Counted from the stretch's first letter, positions 8,471-17,246 are shown. The stretch is 64,000 nucleotides of DNA from Chryseobacterium populi (GCF_000282115.1 NZ_AKJY01000012.1:1-64000), one strand, 5' to 3'. Translations and numbers: made by a program. The notes: generated by a model not told the origin, from the sequence alone.

Positions 8471-9091
8471 ATGAAAAAGTTTCTGTGTGTGATTTTTATG
8501 TCTTTTATTTTTAGTTTTTATTATTCCCAGGCGACAAAGAAAGCTTTTCCCTGCTATGATCTTACGGAGGTTTTGAAAGTGGAGCCTACACCTCTTTATA
8601 AGCCTCATCTGGATGCTTCGAAAAGTTTCGGGGTGAAATTGCTCAAGGATACGAAAACCGTTCAGAAATATATCAACAACGGAAAATTTCATAAAATAAA
8701 AAAAACAGGAAAGGGTTACCGGATACAAAAACTGGATTATAGCAGGGCATATATGGTTTCCAAGGCTAAAATTACCCTTGAAAAAATGGGAGCCAGATTC
8801 AGCAAGGAAACAAAGGGGCGTACCTTTACGGTTTCATCTATGACAAGAACCCTTGAAGACCAGTGCAGATTGAGAAGAGTAAACTCCAACGCATCTTTGG
8901 GAATAAGCTCTCACAATTATGGAAATTCTTTTGATATTTCTTATGTACGCTTTAACAATGTTTTAAAATACAACCCTAAAATGGAAGCTGCCCTTGAAAA
9001 AGTGTTGCGGTATTATGCTAATGCAGGCAGAATCTATTATATCAAAGAAAAACAACAGAGCTGTTACCATATCACGGTGAGGAATTATTAA
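8471..9091 (+). CDS. DUF5715 family exported protein (peptidase M15-like)
   Basis: 206-aa exported protein with a signal peptide (MKKFLCVIFMSFIFSFYYSQ). The C-terminal half carries SSHNYGNSFDISY and a terminal CYHITV, which align with the S-x-H-x2-G-x3-D and final His metal ligands of the M15/VanY (LAS) DD-carboxypeptidase fold; DUF5715 proteins have this layout. It therefore probably binds zinc and acts on peptidoglycan peptides in the periplasm, though the activity is inferred. It is divergent from aqpZ and stands as its own transcription unit. Confidence 0.7.
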   Translation: MKKFLCVIFMSFIFSFYYSQATKKAFPCYDLTEVLKVEPTPLYKPHLDASKSFGVKLLKDTKTVQKYINNGKFHKIKKTGKGYRIQKLDYSRAYMVSKAKITLEKMGARFSKETKGRTFTVSSMTRTLEDQCRLRRVNSNASLGISSHNYGNSFDISYVRFNNVLKYNPKMEAALEKVLRYYANAGRIYYIKEKQQSCYHITVRNY

Positions 9092-9274
9092 TTTCCTGTT
9101 CATATTTCACCTCACTGGTATTTTGAATATTACCCTGAATTGATAATGTGAATGGAAATAATAGCACAAGTTTTATTTACATTTGAAAAATATTAATTAA
9201 TCTTCAATTATAAGTGAGATATTTGCATAAGTAGTTTAGTTTGTATAATTTTATGCGACAAAAAACTAAGTACT

Positions 9275-10012
9275 ATGACAATTTTTAACAGAGATGCATA
9301 CACCGCTGCAATAGCCGAATGGAATACTTGTTTGCAGAATTATTCAACAATACAGAAGCTAATCCCCCCCAACTATATTTTTAATCTTTCACTTGACCAG
9401 ATCGGCTGGGTGAAAAAAAATAATATGTATAGTGATTTCTGTGTAGATATGGGAGTTTATAATAATCAGCTGGTTATGATTCTTTGCCCGCTTGATGCCA
9501 ACGGACAGAAAATTGCGGTGACTGAATATCCTTATAGTGTACTTTCAGAACTGACAAGTGATTTATGCCTTGTGGAAACACAGGAATATACCATTGTTAA
9601 AAACGCAGTTCTTTCTAAAGATCTACGTAAGGTTGATGACTCTTCCGATATGTATTTTCCTGTAGCCAATATGCCTTTAATGGAACAGGACAAAGCCGTA
9701 GCGGCTATCGAATTATGGAGAAATGAAGGATCTATCTGGTTTTACAGAGAATGCAATGAGTTTAAAGGAGAAAGGATCTTTAAATCATTCTACGTACCTT
9801 CTGCAAACCTTACCCCACCGAAAGCAGGGCTTAGCAGATTTGTATGCTCATTTGGGCTTAAGTTTTCCGAGATTTATCAGAGAACTCTGGTAACAATGAT
9901 TTTTATCTCTTTTTATGATAATTTGACAAACGACAATGGAAGTGTAAGCGTAGAGGTCATCTCAAATACTTACGACTGGTCGAGACCTTGTCCTCCTATC
10001 TGTCAATTATAA
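9275..10012 (+). CDS. Hypothetical protein, first gene of the two-component island
   Basis: 245-aa protein I do not recognise. No signal peptide, membrane helix or known catalytic motif is evident. It is aromatic-rich with several Cys (ending RPCPPICQL) and reads like a soluble mixed alpha/beta or beta protein. The stop is 8 bases before a seven-helix membrane protein, which in turn precedes a histidine kinase and response regulator, so all four probably form one operon. By position it could be a ligand or signal partner of the sensor system, but nothing in the sequence proves this. Confidence 0.6.
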   Translation: MTIFNRDAYTAAIAEWNTCLQNYSTIQKLIPPNYIFNLSLDQIGWVKKNNMYSDFCVDMGVYNNQLVMILCPLDANGQKIAVTEYPYSVLSELTSDLCLVETQEYTIVKNAVLSKDLRKVDDSSDMYFPVANMPLMEQDKAVAAIELWRNEGSIWFYRECNEFKGERIFKSFYVPSANLTPPKAGLSRFVCSFGLKFSEIYQRTLVTMIFISFYDNLTNDNGSVSVEVISNTYDWSRPCPPICQL

Positions 10013-10020
10013 AATATTAA

Positions 10021-10644
10021 ATGCACAGCTATTTTATCATTACATGGGGAATCACCAATATTCTTCTTCTTATTTCTTTTATTTCCGGGATTTTTAAATA
10101 TCCTGTTTTAAGGAAAGAAGAAAGGCAATATGTATATTATCTTGGTTTTCTTTTACTGATAGAGGCAGCTACCAATTTTCTGACGCTTGTTCTCCATTTT
10201 AAAGATACTTCGTTTTTGTATCCGATATATATAGCAGGTGAATTTTTTGTTTTAGTGAGCTTGTTCATCAGAAAACTGAATTTATCAAATTTCTGGTTTA
10301 TTCCGGTTGTGATATTAACGTTTGGGTTTCTGATTATCAATAAATTTTATATTACCTATTTTAATAATGATATTGGAAAAGTAACCTCCAATATCATTAT
10401 TATCTGTTTTGCAGGAGTGGCATTGCTACAACAGATTAAGAATAATATAAGCATCAACAGGTTTACGCTTGTTGACGCCTGTATTTTTTTCTATTATTCG
10501 GTTTCTGTTTTTATCTTTATCATTCAGCACCAGATTGCATCTTTATCAGAAGATAATTATTACACGATTTTAGGAACTAATAATATCCTGTCGAGTATTT
10601 TATACGGTTCATTTATATATACCTTTATCAAATTAAAGAAATAA
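10021..10644 (+). CDS. Seven-helix membrane protein linked to the kinase
   Basis: 207-aa integral membrane protein with about seven hydrophobic segments (roughly residues 5-25, 40-58, 67-85, 92-110, 122-138, 150-170, 185-204). There is no signal peptide and no known transporter motif. Its gene sits immediately before a histidine kinase that has only a single N-terminal helix, an arrangement that suggests a separate membrane sensor subunit. No family name can be assigned from sequence alone. Confidence 0.6.
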   Translation: MHSYFIITWGITNILLLISFISGIFKYPVLRKEERQYVYYLGFLLLIEAATNFLTLVLHFKDTSFLYPIYIAGEFFVLVSLFIRKLNLSNFWFIPVVILTFGFLIINKFYITYFNNDIGKVTSNIIIICFAGVALLQQIKNNISINRFTLVDACIFFYYSVSVFIFIIQHQIASLSEDNYYTILGTNNILSSILYGSFIYTFIKLKK

Positions 10645-10697
10645 CATTAAATATTGATTATCTGATACTTGTAATTGTTACTGTAGCAATTATTGTA

Positions 10698-11426
10698 TTG
10701 TTTTTTTTACTGGCATATAAAGCTTTTGTAGACAGGATTGTTAAAGAAAAAAAAGCCCAGTATGAAGCAGAGGTGCTTCATCAGAAAAAACTGGTGCTGG
10801 AAAGCATTAAAGCCCAGGAAGAAGAGCGCAAACGTATTGCCGTGATGATTCATGATGATATCGGAAACCGGCTCAATATACTTTCTCTCTGGCTTAATAA
10901 CCTGGATACTAAAGGCGATGAGCTGATTAAAAGGAATATTTATAACCAGATGTCTGCCCTGATAGATTCTGCAAGGAATATTTCCCATTCATTATATCCC
11001 GTGAATCTTGAATCGGTAGGTTTGGTACTGTATATAGAAGAATTAATTGTCAACCTCGCGCACAAAATCAATATTTCATTGTATGTGGCTCCCGATTATC
11101 AGAAAAAAGATAACTTTATAGAAGTTCAGCTGTACAGGATTATTCAGGAGTTTACAACCAATGTGATCAAACATTCCTCAGCCACGGATATCTGGATTTA
11201 TATCAAAGATTATCCGGATAGCATGGCAGTAGTGATTACAGATAACGGGCAGGGTTTTGATTATGAAGCAGTGAAAAAAGGAATGGGAATTAAAAATATA
11301 GAATCCAGAATCAAATCCATGAACGCGGTCCATAAGTGGAAAAATACCTTAAATAAAAGAAGCCGTTTAATTATTAAAATTCCATACAATAATGAACTCT
11401 CAAATCAAATTGGCCTTAATCGATGA
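10698..11426 (+). CDS. Sensor histidine kinase, NarL/DegS type
   Basis: Membrane histidine kinase with a coiled linker, a HisKA_3 dimerisation domain (EEERKRIAVMIHDDIGNRLN, phospho-acceptor H52 in this numbering) and a HATPase domain ending DNGQGFDYEAVKKGMGIKNI. The TTG at 10698 is the first ordinary start codon, but the open frame continues upstream through IDYLILVIVTVAIIVL, an obvious membrane helix. The true start is therefore probably near 10641-10653 with a non-standard codon. It overlaps the response regulator by 35 bases. It lacks a periplasmic sensor domain, so sensing may come from the preceding membrane protein. Confidence 0.85.
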   Translation: MFFLLAYKAFVDRIVKEKKAQYEAEVLHQKKLVLESIKAQEEERKRIAVMIHDDIGNRLNILSLWLNNLDTKGDELIKRNIYNQMSALIDSARNISHSLYPVNLESVGLVLYIEELIVNLAHKINISLYVAPDYQKKDNFIEVQLYRIIQEFTTNVIKHSSATDIWIYIKDYPDSMAVVITDNGQGFDYEAVKKGMGIKNIESRIKSMNAVHKWKNTLNKRSRLIIKIPYNNELSNQIGLNR

Positions 11427-12069
11427 TGAGCAATTAATCCTCGAAGGAGTAAAATTATTATTGTCTAATGAAAAAAATATATCCGTATGCCTGACTGCAG
11501 GAAACGGGCAGGATTTTATCGATAACCTTACCACTCTTCCTTCTGCAAGTTTTCCGGATATTGCTCTAGTTGATGTACAGATGCAGCCGATGAACGGTTT
11601 TGAACTGGTGGAAATCCTTAAAGAAAAATATCCCGATCTCAAAATCATTATACTTTCTTCCCATTATAAAAGCTCCATTCTTGGGTACATGGTGAAGCTC
11701 GGAGTTTCTGCCTTTCTGCCAAAGAATTCGGATAAAAAAACCTTTATAGAGGCTATTACAACAGTTTCTAAAAACGGCGTTTTCTTTACTGCGGAAGACC
11801 ATCAGATGCTTTTTTCCTATATGAACAGCTCCAGCAAGAAAAAATCTTTATTCGAAATGGAAGACGAGCTTTCCGAGCGTGAAAAAGATGTAGTGAAGCT
11901 TATCTGTCAGGAATATACCAATAATGAGATCGCGGAGAAACTATTCATCAGTCCCCGAACGGTAGAAAGTCACCGGCAGCGGATTCTTGAGAAAATCGGA
12001 GCCAAAAATACAGTCGGTATGGTGATTTATGCCATTATAAACAATATTTTTTCACTGGAAAGAATTTGA
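11392..12069 (+). CDS. Response regulator, NarL/LuxR family
   Basis: 225-aa regulator. The receiver domain has acidic D11/D12, phosphorylation site D61 (ALVDVQM) and K111 (LPKNSDKK). The C-terminal LuxR-type HTH is seen in LSEREKDVVKLICQEYTNNE and the recognition helix SPRTVESHRQRIL. It is translationally coupled to the kinase (35-base overlap). Its stop sits directly against a CCGTA-GAAA-TACGG palindrome that recurs upstream of the 169-aa gene, so this regulator is the obvious candidate to bind there. Cytoplasmic transcription factor. Confidence 0.9.
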   Translation: MNSQIKLALIDDEQLILEGVKLLLSNEKNISVCLTAGNGQDFIDNLTTLPSASFPDIALVDVQMQPMNGFELVEILKEKYPDLKIIILSSHYKSSILGYMVKLGVSAFLPKNSDKKTFIEAITTVSKNGVFFTAEDHQMLFSYMNSSSKKKSLFEMEDELSEREKDVVKLICQEYTNNEIAEKLFISPRTVESHRQRILEKIGAKNTVGMVIYAIINNIFSLERI

Positions 12070-12150
12070 TTCCGTAGAAATACGGATTTTTTTATTTGGT
12101 ACTTTTTACTCTAGTATCCCCATTCTTTCTGTCCTTACTTTGAAAGACTC
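12069..12150 (+). promoter_or_regulatory. Upstream regulatory block, copy 1
   Basis: Contains palindrome CCGTA-GAAA-TACGG (12072-12085), a seven-T run, TTTATTTGGT, and a near -7 box TTACTTTG at 12135-12142, about 80 bases before the lipase gene. It aligns without gaps to 13671-13752. The palindrome plus T-run also looks like the terminator of the response regulator, so the element may be dual-use. Confidence 0.65.
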
Positions 12151-12219
12151 ATTAAGGAGCCATTCGTAAGTAAGAAAAATAATAGTAAACCTTTTGGATT
12201 GCCTGTTAAAACAGAAATA

Positions 12220-13545
12220 ATGGAAAATAATAATATCGTATCTGTCGGAATTTTTTTCGATGGAACCGGAAATAATGGGATCAATGCCAACTCATCCCAG
12301 AAGCCTTTAAGTAATAATGAAAGTTATTATAGCAGCAGTACCAATATCTATAAGCTTTTTAATTTATTCCAGGGAAAAGAAAAAATATATATTGAAGGCA
12401 TCGGCACATTAACGGGAGCTGAAGACAGTAATTTTGCCATGGCTACCTGTAAAAACCCTTTAGGATATATAGGATATTCTTCTGATGATAAACTGTTCAG
12501 AGCCTATAACTTTATACAGGAGAAAATGCTTGACAGAAGCAAAGAATATCATTTTTATATTTATGGATTCAGCAGGGGAGCTATGCTGGCAAGAAACCTG
12601 TGTTATGAATTATTAAAACCGGATTCAAAGATATTGGGTAATGTAAAAGTGAAGTTTCTCGGAGTTTTTGATACGGTAGAGTCTACTCCGTTCAATAATT
12701 ATAAGGTAAATCTGCTGCCCAACGTAGAGAATGCTCTCCATATTTGTGCCGTGAATGAATGCCGGTATTTTTTTCCTCTTACAGGTTTTTTTGGAGATTC
12801 TGAAAATATGGATGACACCAATACAAAAGTGGGAACATCTATGTGGAAAGAAATTTTTGTCCCCGGCTCCCATGCCGATATAGGTGGCGGATATCTGACA
12901 AGCTCACAATCAGTATATGTTTCACCCAACTTTACACAAGTGAAGGATGTGGAAACTTATATTGCCAATGTAAGAAACACAATGAGAGACTCTGAATCAA
13001 ATAAAATCTGGAATAGCCTTCTGGAAAAATATAAGATCGATTCGGGACATGTTTTTTCACAGGCGTATGTTGCCAGAAGCATGGTGTACAATGATCTTTC
13101 AAAAGTCTATGGAAAACTTATGCTTATTCAAACTAATGCTGTGACCCCAATTTTCAGTACAGAATTTTCTGCACATGATTTTGAAATTGATCCTTTAAAA
13201 CATCCGTTTCTTATTACCTTTTCTGATGAACTGGAGAAATATGTTCCCACTGTTATTCCCGAGAAAAAACCGGATTATAATTACGAACAGTTTGTACAGT
13301 ATACCCATATTTCTGCCAATTTTGGATTATATCAGAACCGGATTTTGCAGAAATCTCAAAACGGTATAGATGCAGAACTGATCAACAACGGAATGAATAT
13401 CCCAAGTCATGCGACGGTAGATACAATTCATCCGAGGTTTAAATCCGAGATTCATCTTTTGGAAGATGGCTCTGTGACGGATTTTGCGTATGGTGCTAAT
13501 GTTCCGAATAATGATATTTGGGCCCGCTCAATTTTGATTAAATAG
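12220..13545 (+). CDS. DUF2235 alpha/beta hydrolase (Tle1-like phospholipase family)
   Basis: 441-aa protein with no signal peptide. FDGTGNN opens the DUF2235 fold (residues 13-19), GFSRGA holds the nucleophile S118, FLGVFDTVES follows near 147-155, and PGSHADIGGGY carries H218/D220, all typical of the DUF2235/Tle1 lipase family. Family members include type VI secretion phospholipase effectors, but no VgrG, PAAR, Hcp or other secretion gene is visible here. The ATG at 12220 is preferred over TTG at 12199 because the domain begins directly after it. It lies downstream of a regulatory block also found before the next gene. Confidence 0.8.
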   Translation: MENNNIVSVGIFFDGTGNNGINANSSQKPLSNNESYYSSSTNIYKLFNLFQGKEKIYIEGIGTLTGAEDSNFAMATCKNPLGYIGYSSDDKLFRAYNFIQEKMLDRSKEYHFYIYGFSRGAMLARNLCYELLKPDSKILGNVKVKFLGVFDTVESTPFNNYKVNLLPNVENALHICAVNECRYFFPLTGFFGDSENMDDTNTKVGTSMWKEIFVPGSHADIGGGYLTSSQSVYVSPNFTQVKDVETYIANVRNTMRDSESNKIWNSLLEKYKIDSGHVFSQAYVARSMVYNDLSKVYGKLMLIQTNAVTPIFSTEFSAHDFEIDPLKHPFLITFSDELEKYVPTVIPEKKPDYNYEQFVQYTHISANFGLYQNRILQKSQNGIDAELINNGMNIPSHATVDTIHPRFKSEIHLLEDGSVTDFAYGANVPNNDIWARSILIK

Positions 13546-13595
13546 ACTTACATATTTTATGTTGGTATTTTTTCAGTTTTAAATTTAGGTAGGAG

Positions 13596-13622
13596 AGCTT
13601 CTCAAAATGAGAAGCTTTTTTA
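13596..13622 (+). terminator. Terminator after the DUF2235 gene
   Basis: AGCTTCTCA / TGAGAAGCT stem with an AAA loop, followed by TTTTTATTTATT. Confidence 0.75.
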
Positions 13623-13670
13623 TTTATTATTATTGAGTGTTTTATAATGTTTTTATATGAATTTTTTCAC

Positions 13671-13752
13671 ATTACGTGGAAATACGGATTTTTTTATTTG
13701 GTGTTTTTTACTGTAGTTTTTTTTCTTTTATCATCGTTACTTTGACTTGTTC
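13671..13752 (+). promoter_or_regulatory. Upstream regulatory block, copy 2
   Basis: Aligns without gaps to 12069-12150: 24 identical bases starting GAAATACGG, then a near-identical TTTTTACT-TAGT segment and TTACTTTG (13737-13744) at the same 58-base spacing. The left palindrome arm is weakened (ACGTG). A separate terminator already exists at 13596, so the copy is better explained as regulation than as termination. Confidence 0.65.
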
Positions 13753-13920
13753 ATTACTCATAGAAGCTTCTTATCTTATGAACTAAAACTGCAACGATTT
13801 ACTTCAAATCAGTGAAAACTTCCAACAGGAATTAATACTGATTCAAATGATATCGAAGAGGATAATCAGATAAAGATTGATCATAAAAATTTAAGTAAAC
13901 AAATCAAAAAATATTAAGTC

Positions 13921-14430
13921 ATGGAATACAGAGATAATGAAGTTATTTTCGCATCAACTTCAAACAAATTAGTAAAAGGTTCTTTCACAGTAAGTCAGTT
14001 TTCCGTTACAGACGGTCAGGACCCTAAAGGACATATTTATGCAGGATTTACGGCAAGCTGTGGCAGCGACGGGAAATTTTCCTTCTCTATCGGACGAAAA
14101 GGTTCCAAAACTGTAGCCGATTGGTTCTCAGCAAGAGTGCCGGGTAATAAAACCACATTCAATCATAAGCCTGATGAACTGAATTTTGCAATGATCGGGA
14201 CCCTGGTTCTGGAATTTTCCAATGCTGTATGCACATTTTATAATGTGGCTCTGGCACAGGGCCACGCCGGGGCAAGCAATAACTGGTGGTTTGGCGGGCA
14301 GCAGGCGATGTATAATGGCAGTGATTCCGTCATCTACGGTGCTTTGAGCAACGGCCTGGTTCAGCTGGTATCCTTTCAGAGAGGCGGAAATGATGTTAAT
14401 GAGGTGAAAGTAGCTCCCAGAACTTTTTAA
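13921..14430 (+). CDS. Hypothetical protein, 169 aa, coregulated with the DUF2235 gene
   Basis: Small soluble protein that I do not recognise. No signal peptide or membrane helix. It is rich in Gly, Ser, Asn, Phe and Trp with alternating hydrophobic residues (GTLVLEFSNAVCTFYNVALA), consistent with a beta-sandwich or lectin-like fold, and has a GASNNWWFGGQQ segment. It has its own promoter region copied from that of the DUF2235 lipase-like gene, with an unusually long leader. Partner, substrate-presenting or immunity-like roles are possible but unsupported. It ends before a clear terminator. Confidence 0.65.
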   Translation: MEYRDNEVIFASTSNKLVKGSFTVSQFSVTDGQDPKGHIYAGFTASCGSDGKFSFSIGRKGSKTVADWFSARVPGNKTTFNHKPDELNFAMIGTLVLEFSNAVCTFYNVALAQGHAGASNNWWFGGQQAMYNGSDSVIYGALSNGLVQLVSFQRGGNDVNEVKVAPRTF

Positions 14431-14476
14431 GGTTACTTTTTTTATCATATTTCAATATTTACCAGGTGTGAAGAAG

Positions 14477-14500
14477 CTGCTCATTGGGGCAGTTTTTTTT
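14477..14500 (+). terminator. Terminator after the 169-aa gene
   Basis: CTGCTC / GGGCAG stem (one G-T pair) with an ATTG loop, followed by eight T. Confidence 0.65.
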
Positions 14501-14528
14501 ATTTCCGGGATATTCATTTCTTTTTCCG

Positions 14529-14536
14529 TATTTTTG
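14529..14536 (+). promoter_or_regulatory. -7 box for the ABC-F gene
   Basis: TATTTTTG, an exact TAnnTTTG match about 43 bases before the ATG at 14580. Confidence 0.55.
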
Positions 14537-14579
14537 CACCCGAAAAATATTCAGTATTAATTCTTAATTATATCATTAA

Positions 14580-16508
14580 ATGCTTTCGGTTCAAGGTTTA
14601 GGATTACATCATTCGGGAAACTATTTGTTTCAAAATGTGAATTTCACCATTAAAAAGGATGATAAAATCGGTTTGGTAGGTAAAAATGGGGCGGGAAAAT
14701 CCACTTTATTAAAAATGCTTTCAGGAGAAATCAATTTCTTTGAAGGAAATGTAGTGGCTGAAGGAAATGCTACCATCGGTTTCCTGAAACAGGATCTTGA
14801 TTTTGTGAAAGGAAGAACCGTCTGGGCTGAAACCATGCAGGCTTTTGAGCAGATTAATGCATGGAAAAATGAGCTGGAAGAAGTGAATCATCAGATGACG
14901 GTAAGAACTGACTATGAAAGTGATTCTTATACGGATTTGATTAATAAAATGACAGAGCTGAATGATCTTTTAATGAACCATGATGCCTACAATCTGGAAG
15001 GGGACATGGAAAAAGTCTTGTTTGGCTTAGGTTTCAAAGCAGACGATTTTCAGAAAATCACGGATGAATTTTCCGGAGGGTGGAGAATGAGAATCGAGCT
15101 TGCAAAACTGCTTCTTCAGAAAAATGATATCATGCTTCTCGATGAGCCGACCAATCACCTGGATATGGAATCCATCATCTGGCTGGAAAACTTCTTGAAA
15201 GATTATCCGGGAGCAATTGTTTTGGTAAGCCACGATAAACAGTTTATGACAGCCGTTTGTAACCGTACTTTTGATATCAATAATAAGAAAGTTGACGATT
15301 ATAAAGCCAATTATTCCAAATATCTGGTGATGCGTGAAGACCGCCGTGAAAAGCTGATTCAGGCAAAAAAGAACCAGGATGCGGAGATCAAGCAAATGGA
15401 AGACAATATTAATAAGTTCCGGGCAAGTGCTACAAAAGCATCTTTTGCACAGTCTCTTATTAAAAAATTAGATAAAATAGAGCGTATTGAAGTTGATAAC
15501 GAAGACGTTTCAAAATTCAATATCCGTTTCGTACAATCTATGGTTCCCGGAAAAGTCATCTTTGAAGCTGAAAATTTAGGAAAAGCATACGGAAAGAAAC
15601 AGATTTTTGATGATGTGGATTTCATTGTTCAGAGAGGAGACAGAATTGCTCTTTTGGGGCAAAACGGACAAGGGAAAACAACTTTAGCCAAAATCCTTGC
15701 CGGAGATATCAAAGATTATTCAGGCTCATGGAATCTAGGGCATAACGTTAATATCGGATACTTTGCCCAGAATCAGGAAGAGGTTTTAACCCCGAATAAA
15801 ACAGTTCTGGAAGAAGCGGAAGATGCTGCAACAGAAGAAACGAGACCGAGGGTAAGAGATTTATTAGGATCATTCTTATTTCAGGGTGAAGCGGTTTCCA
15901 AAAAAACAAAAGTACTTTCCGGGGGTGAAAGAAACCGTCTGGCACTTTGTAAATTGTTGCTGCGTCCTTTCAACACGTTGATCATGGATGAGCCTACCAA
16001 TCACCTGGATATTCAGTCTAAGGAAATTATTAAGCTGGCACTTCAGAATTTTGAAGGAACATTAATTGTAATTTCTCACGACAGGGAGTTCCTGCAGGGG
16101 CTTTGTGATAAAATTTATGAATTCCGTGACGGGAAGATGAAAGAATTCCTGGGAGATATTAATGAATATCTGGAATACAGACAAAAAGAAACCATCAGGG
16201 AGATTTCTGCGGAAAAAGCAAAACTTCACCATGAAGATATCAAAGTTGAAGTTAAAAAAGTAGAAGCCGTTGCGCCAAAACCCCAGGCACAAACCCATAT
16301 TGTTTCCAAAGAACAAAAGAATATTCAGAATAAACTGAAGAAAGTGGAAGAGAAAATTTCTGAGCTTGAAACTAAAGTTGAAGAAATGGAAGCCTCTTTC
16401 ACCAAAGAAAACCCCTCTGATGAAACCCTTGAAAAATATAATAAAACCAAGGAAGAGCTGGAGCTGGCTTTACAGGAATGGGAATATCTCGGCACTCAGC
16501 TTGAGTAA
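14580..16508 (+). CDS. ABC-F family ATPase (Uup/YdiF-like)
   Basis: 642-aa cytoplasmic protein with two ABC ATPase domains and no membrane segment. Walker A motifs are GKNGAGKST (near 34-42) and GQNGQGKTT (near 358-366); signature motifs are FSGGWRMR and LSGGERNRLAL; both Walker B regions read LLDEPTNHLD or IMDEPTNHLD. The linker between domains is the ABC-F translation-factor linker (RREKLIQAKKNQDAEI). The last 90 residues form a Lys/Glu-rich coiled coil like the Uup C-terminal domain. ABC-F proteins act on the ribosome or, for Uup, on DNA and ribosome assembly; which applies is not decided here. Confidence 0.9.
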   Translation: MLSVQGLGLHHSGNYLFQNVNFTIKKDDKIGLVGKNGAGKSTLLKMLSGEINFFEGNVVAEGNATIGFLKQDLDFVKGRTVWAETMQAFEQINAWKNELEEVNHQMTVRTDYESDSYTDLINKMTELNDLLMNHDAYNLEGDMEKVLFGLGFKADDFQKITDEFSGGWRMRIELAKLLLQKNDIMLLDEPTNHLDMESIIWLENFLKDYPGAIVLVSHDKQFMTAVCNRTFDINNKKVDDYKANYSKYLVMREDRREKLIQAKKNQDAEIKQMEDNINKFRASATKASFAQSLIKKLDKIERIEVDNEDVSKFNIRFVQSMVPGKVIFEAENLGKAYGKKQIFDDVDFIVQRGDRIALLGQNGQGKTTLAKILAGDIKDYSGSWNLGHNVNIGYFAQNQEEVLTPNKTVLEEAEDAATEETRPRVRDLLGSFLFQGEAVSKKTKVLSGGERNRLALCKLLLRPFNTLIMDEPTNHLDIQSKEIIKLALQNFEGTLIVISHDREFLQGLCDKIYEFRDGKMKEFLGDINEYLEYRQKETIREISAEKAKLHHEDIKVEVKKVEAVAPKPQAQTHIVSKEQKNIQNKLKKVEEKISELETKVEEMEASFTKENPSDETLEKYNKTKEELELALQEWEYLGTQLE

Positions 16509-16649
16509 GTTAGAGATTAACCGGAAATGAGCTCTCCCTTTCAAATAACAAAGGTATTGTAACAAACCTTCAATGCCTTCGACGTATATCAAACGTTTCA
16601 TTGAGTGTATTTTAATAAAACTTTAATGGAACTATTCAATTATTATTTC

Positions 16650-16657
16650 TATTTTTG
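16650..16657 (+). promoter_or_regulatory. -7 box for the 118-aa gene
   Basis: TATTTTTG ends 4 bases before the ATG at 16662. Confidence 0.5.
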
Positions 16658-16661
16658 AACC

Positions 16662-17018
16662 ATGATTCTGAAAGAAAGCAGACAATTCAAGAATTTTATT
16701 TCCGGACTTTTGTTTGGAATATACTTTCTTGCACTGTTTTTTCAGAATTTTCACAGCCACAGTTCTGAAGATGTTTTTAAAAGTTTTAATTTTAAGAAAT
16801 CGGAAAATATCATTTCAAAAAATATGGCCAAAGAAAAAGCCGGCGACTGTCTCGCTTGTCATTTTATGGCTACAGGACATACCCTGGTTCCTGAAGACTT
16901 TCATTTTTCTTTTGAAGCTTATACCCATGAAGTAAAGCAGACGATTGCTGTTCAGGAGAAAATATGGTCTCAGACTAAATTCACCTTTCAGCTTCGGGGC
17001 CCGCCCGCAATTTCATAA
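16662..17018 (+). CDS. Small membrane-anchored His/Cys-rich protein
   Basis: 118-aa protein with one N-terminal membrane segment (FISGLLFGIYFLALFFQNF) followed by FHSHSSED and DCLACHFMATGHTL. The C-x-x-C-H, nearby His and Met residues suggest metal binding in the periplasm, and the end LRGPPAIS resembles small DUF2946-like proteins found next to TonB receptors. The C-x-x-C-H looks like a cytochrome c heme site, but one short motif in such a small protein is weak evidence. It precedes the TonB receptor gene, so a role in sensing or delivering a metal is inferred. Confidence 0.6.
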   Translation: MILKESRQFKNFISGLLFGIYFLALFFQNFHSHSSEDVFKSFNFKKSENIISKNMAKEKAGDCLACHFMATGHTLVPEDFHFSFEAYTHEVKQTIAVQEKIWSQTKFTFQLRGPPAIS

Positions 17019-17246
17019 TTTATAGATCTATTTACCGGATTTGTCTTACATTTTAAGACTTAAAATTGTTTCTTAATGGGGAAAATCCAATCATTAAGGC
17101 ATCTTAAGCTGTTAAGAATAATAAGACTGAATGCATTTGTAGAATTGTAGTTTACATTATACATTTTACGTTGTACAAACTATTCCGGATTACAAATTTT
17201 TACAAAAAATGTACTCTCTGGGTACACAATCAATCTATCTATTACA

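Larger units (their letters stand above)
13546..13920. other. 375-base intergenic region
   Basis: Holds a terminator, regulatory copy 2, and about 165 bases of untranslated leader before the 169-aa gene. I see no convincing gene in it. Confidence 0.6.

Noticed and set aside
12199..12219. TTG start for the DUF2235 gene
   Set aside because: The ATG at 12220 directly precedes the domain.
13755..13917. Frame SYELKLQRFTSNQ-stop-KLPTGINTDSNDIEEDNQ before the 169-aa gene
   Set aside because: One internal stop and no start codon; it may be a decayed fragment, but it is too short to support.
16662..17018. C-x-x-C-H read as a cytochrome c heme site
   Set aside because: A single motif in a small His-rich protein without an axial Met/His pattern; metal binding is more economical.
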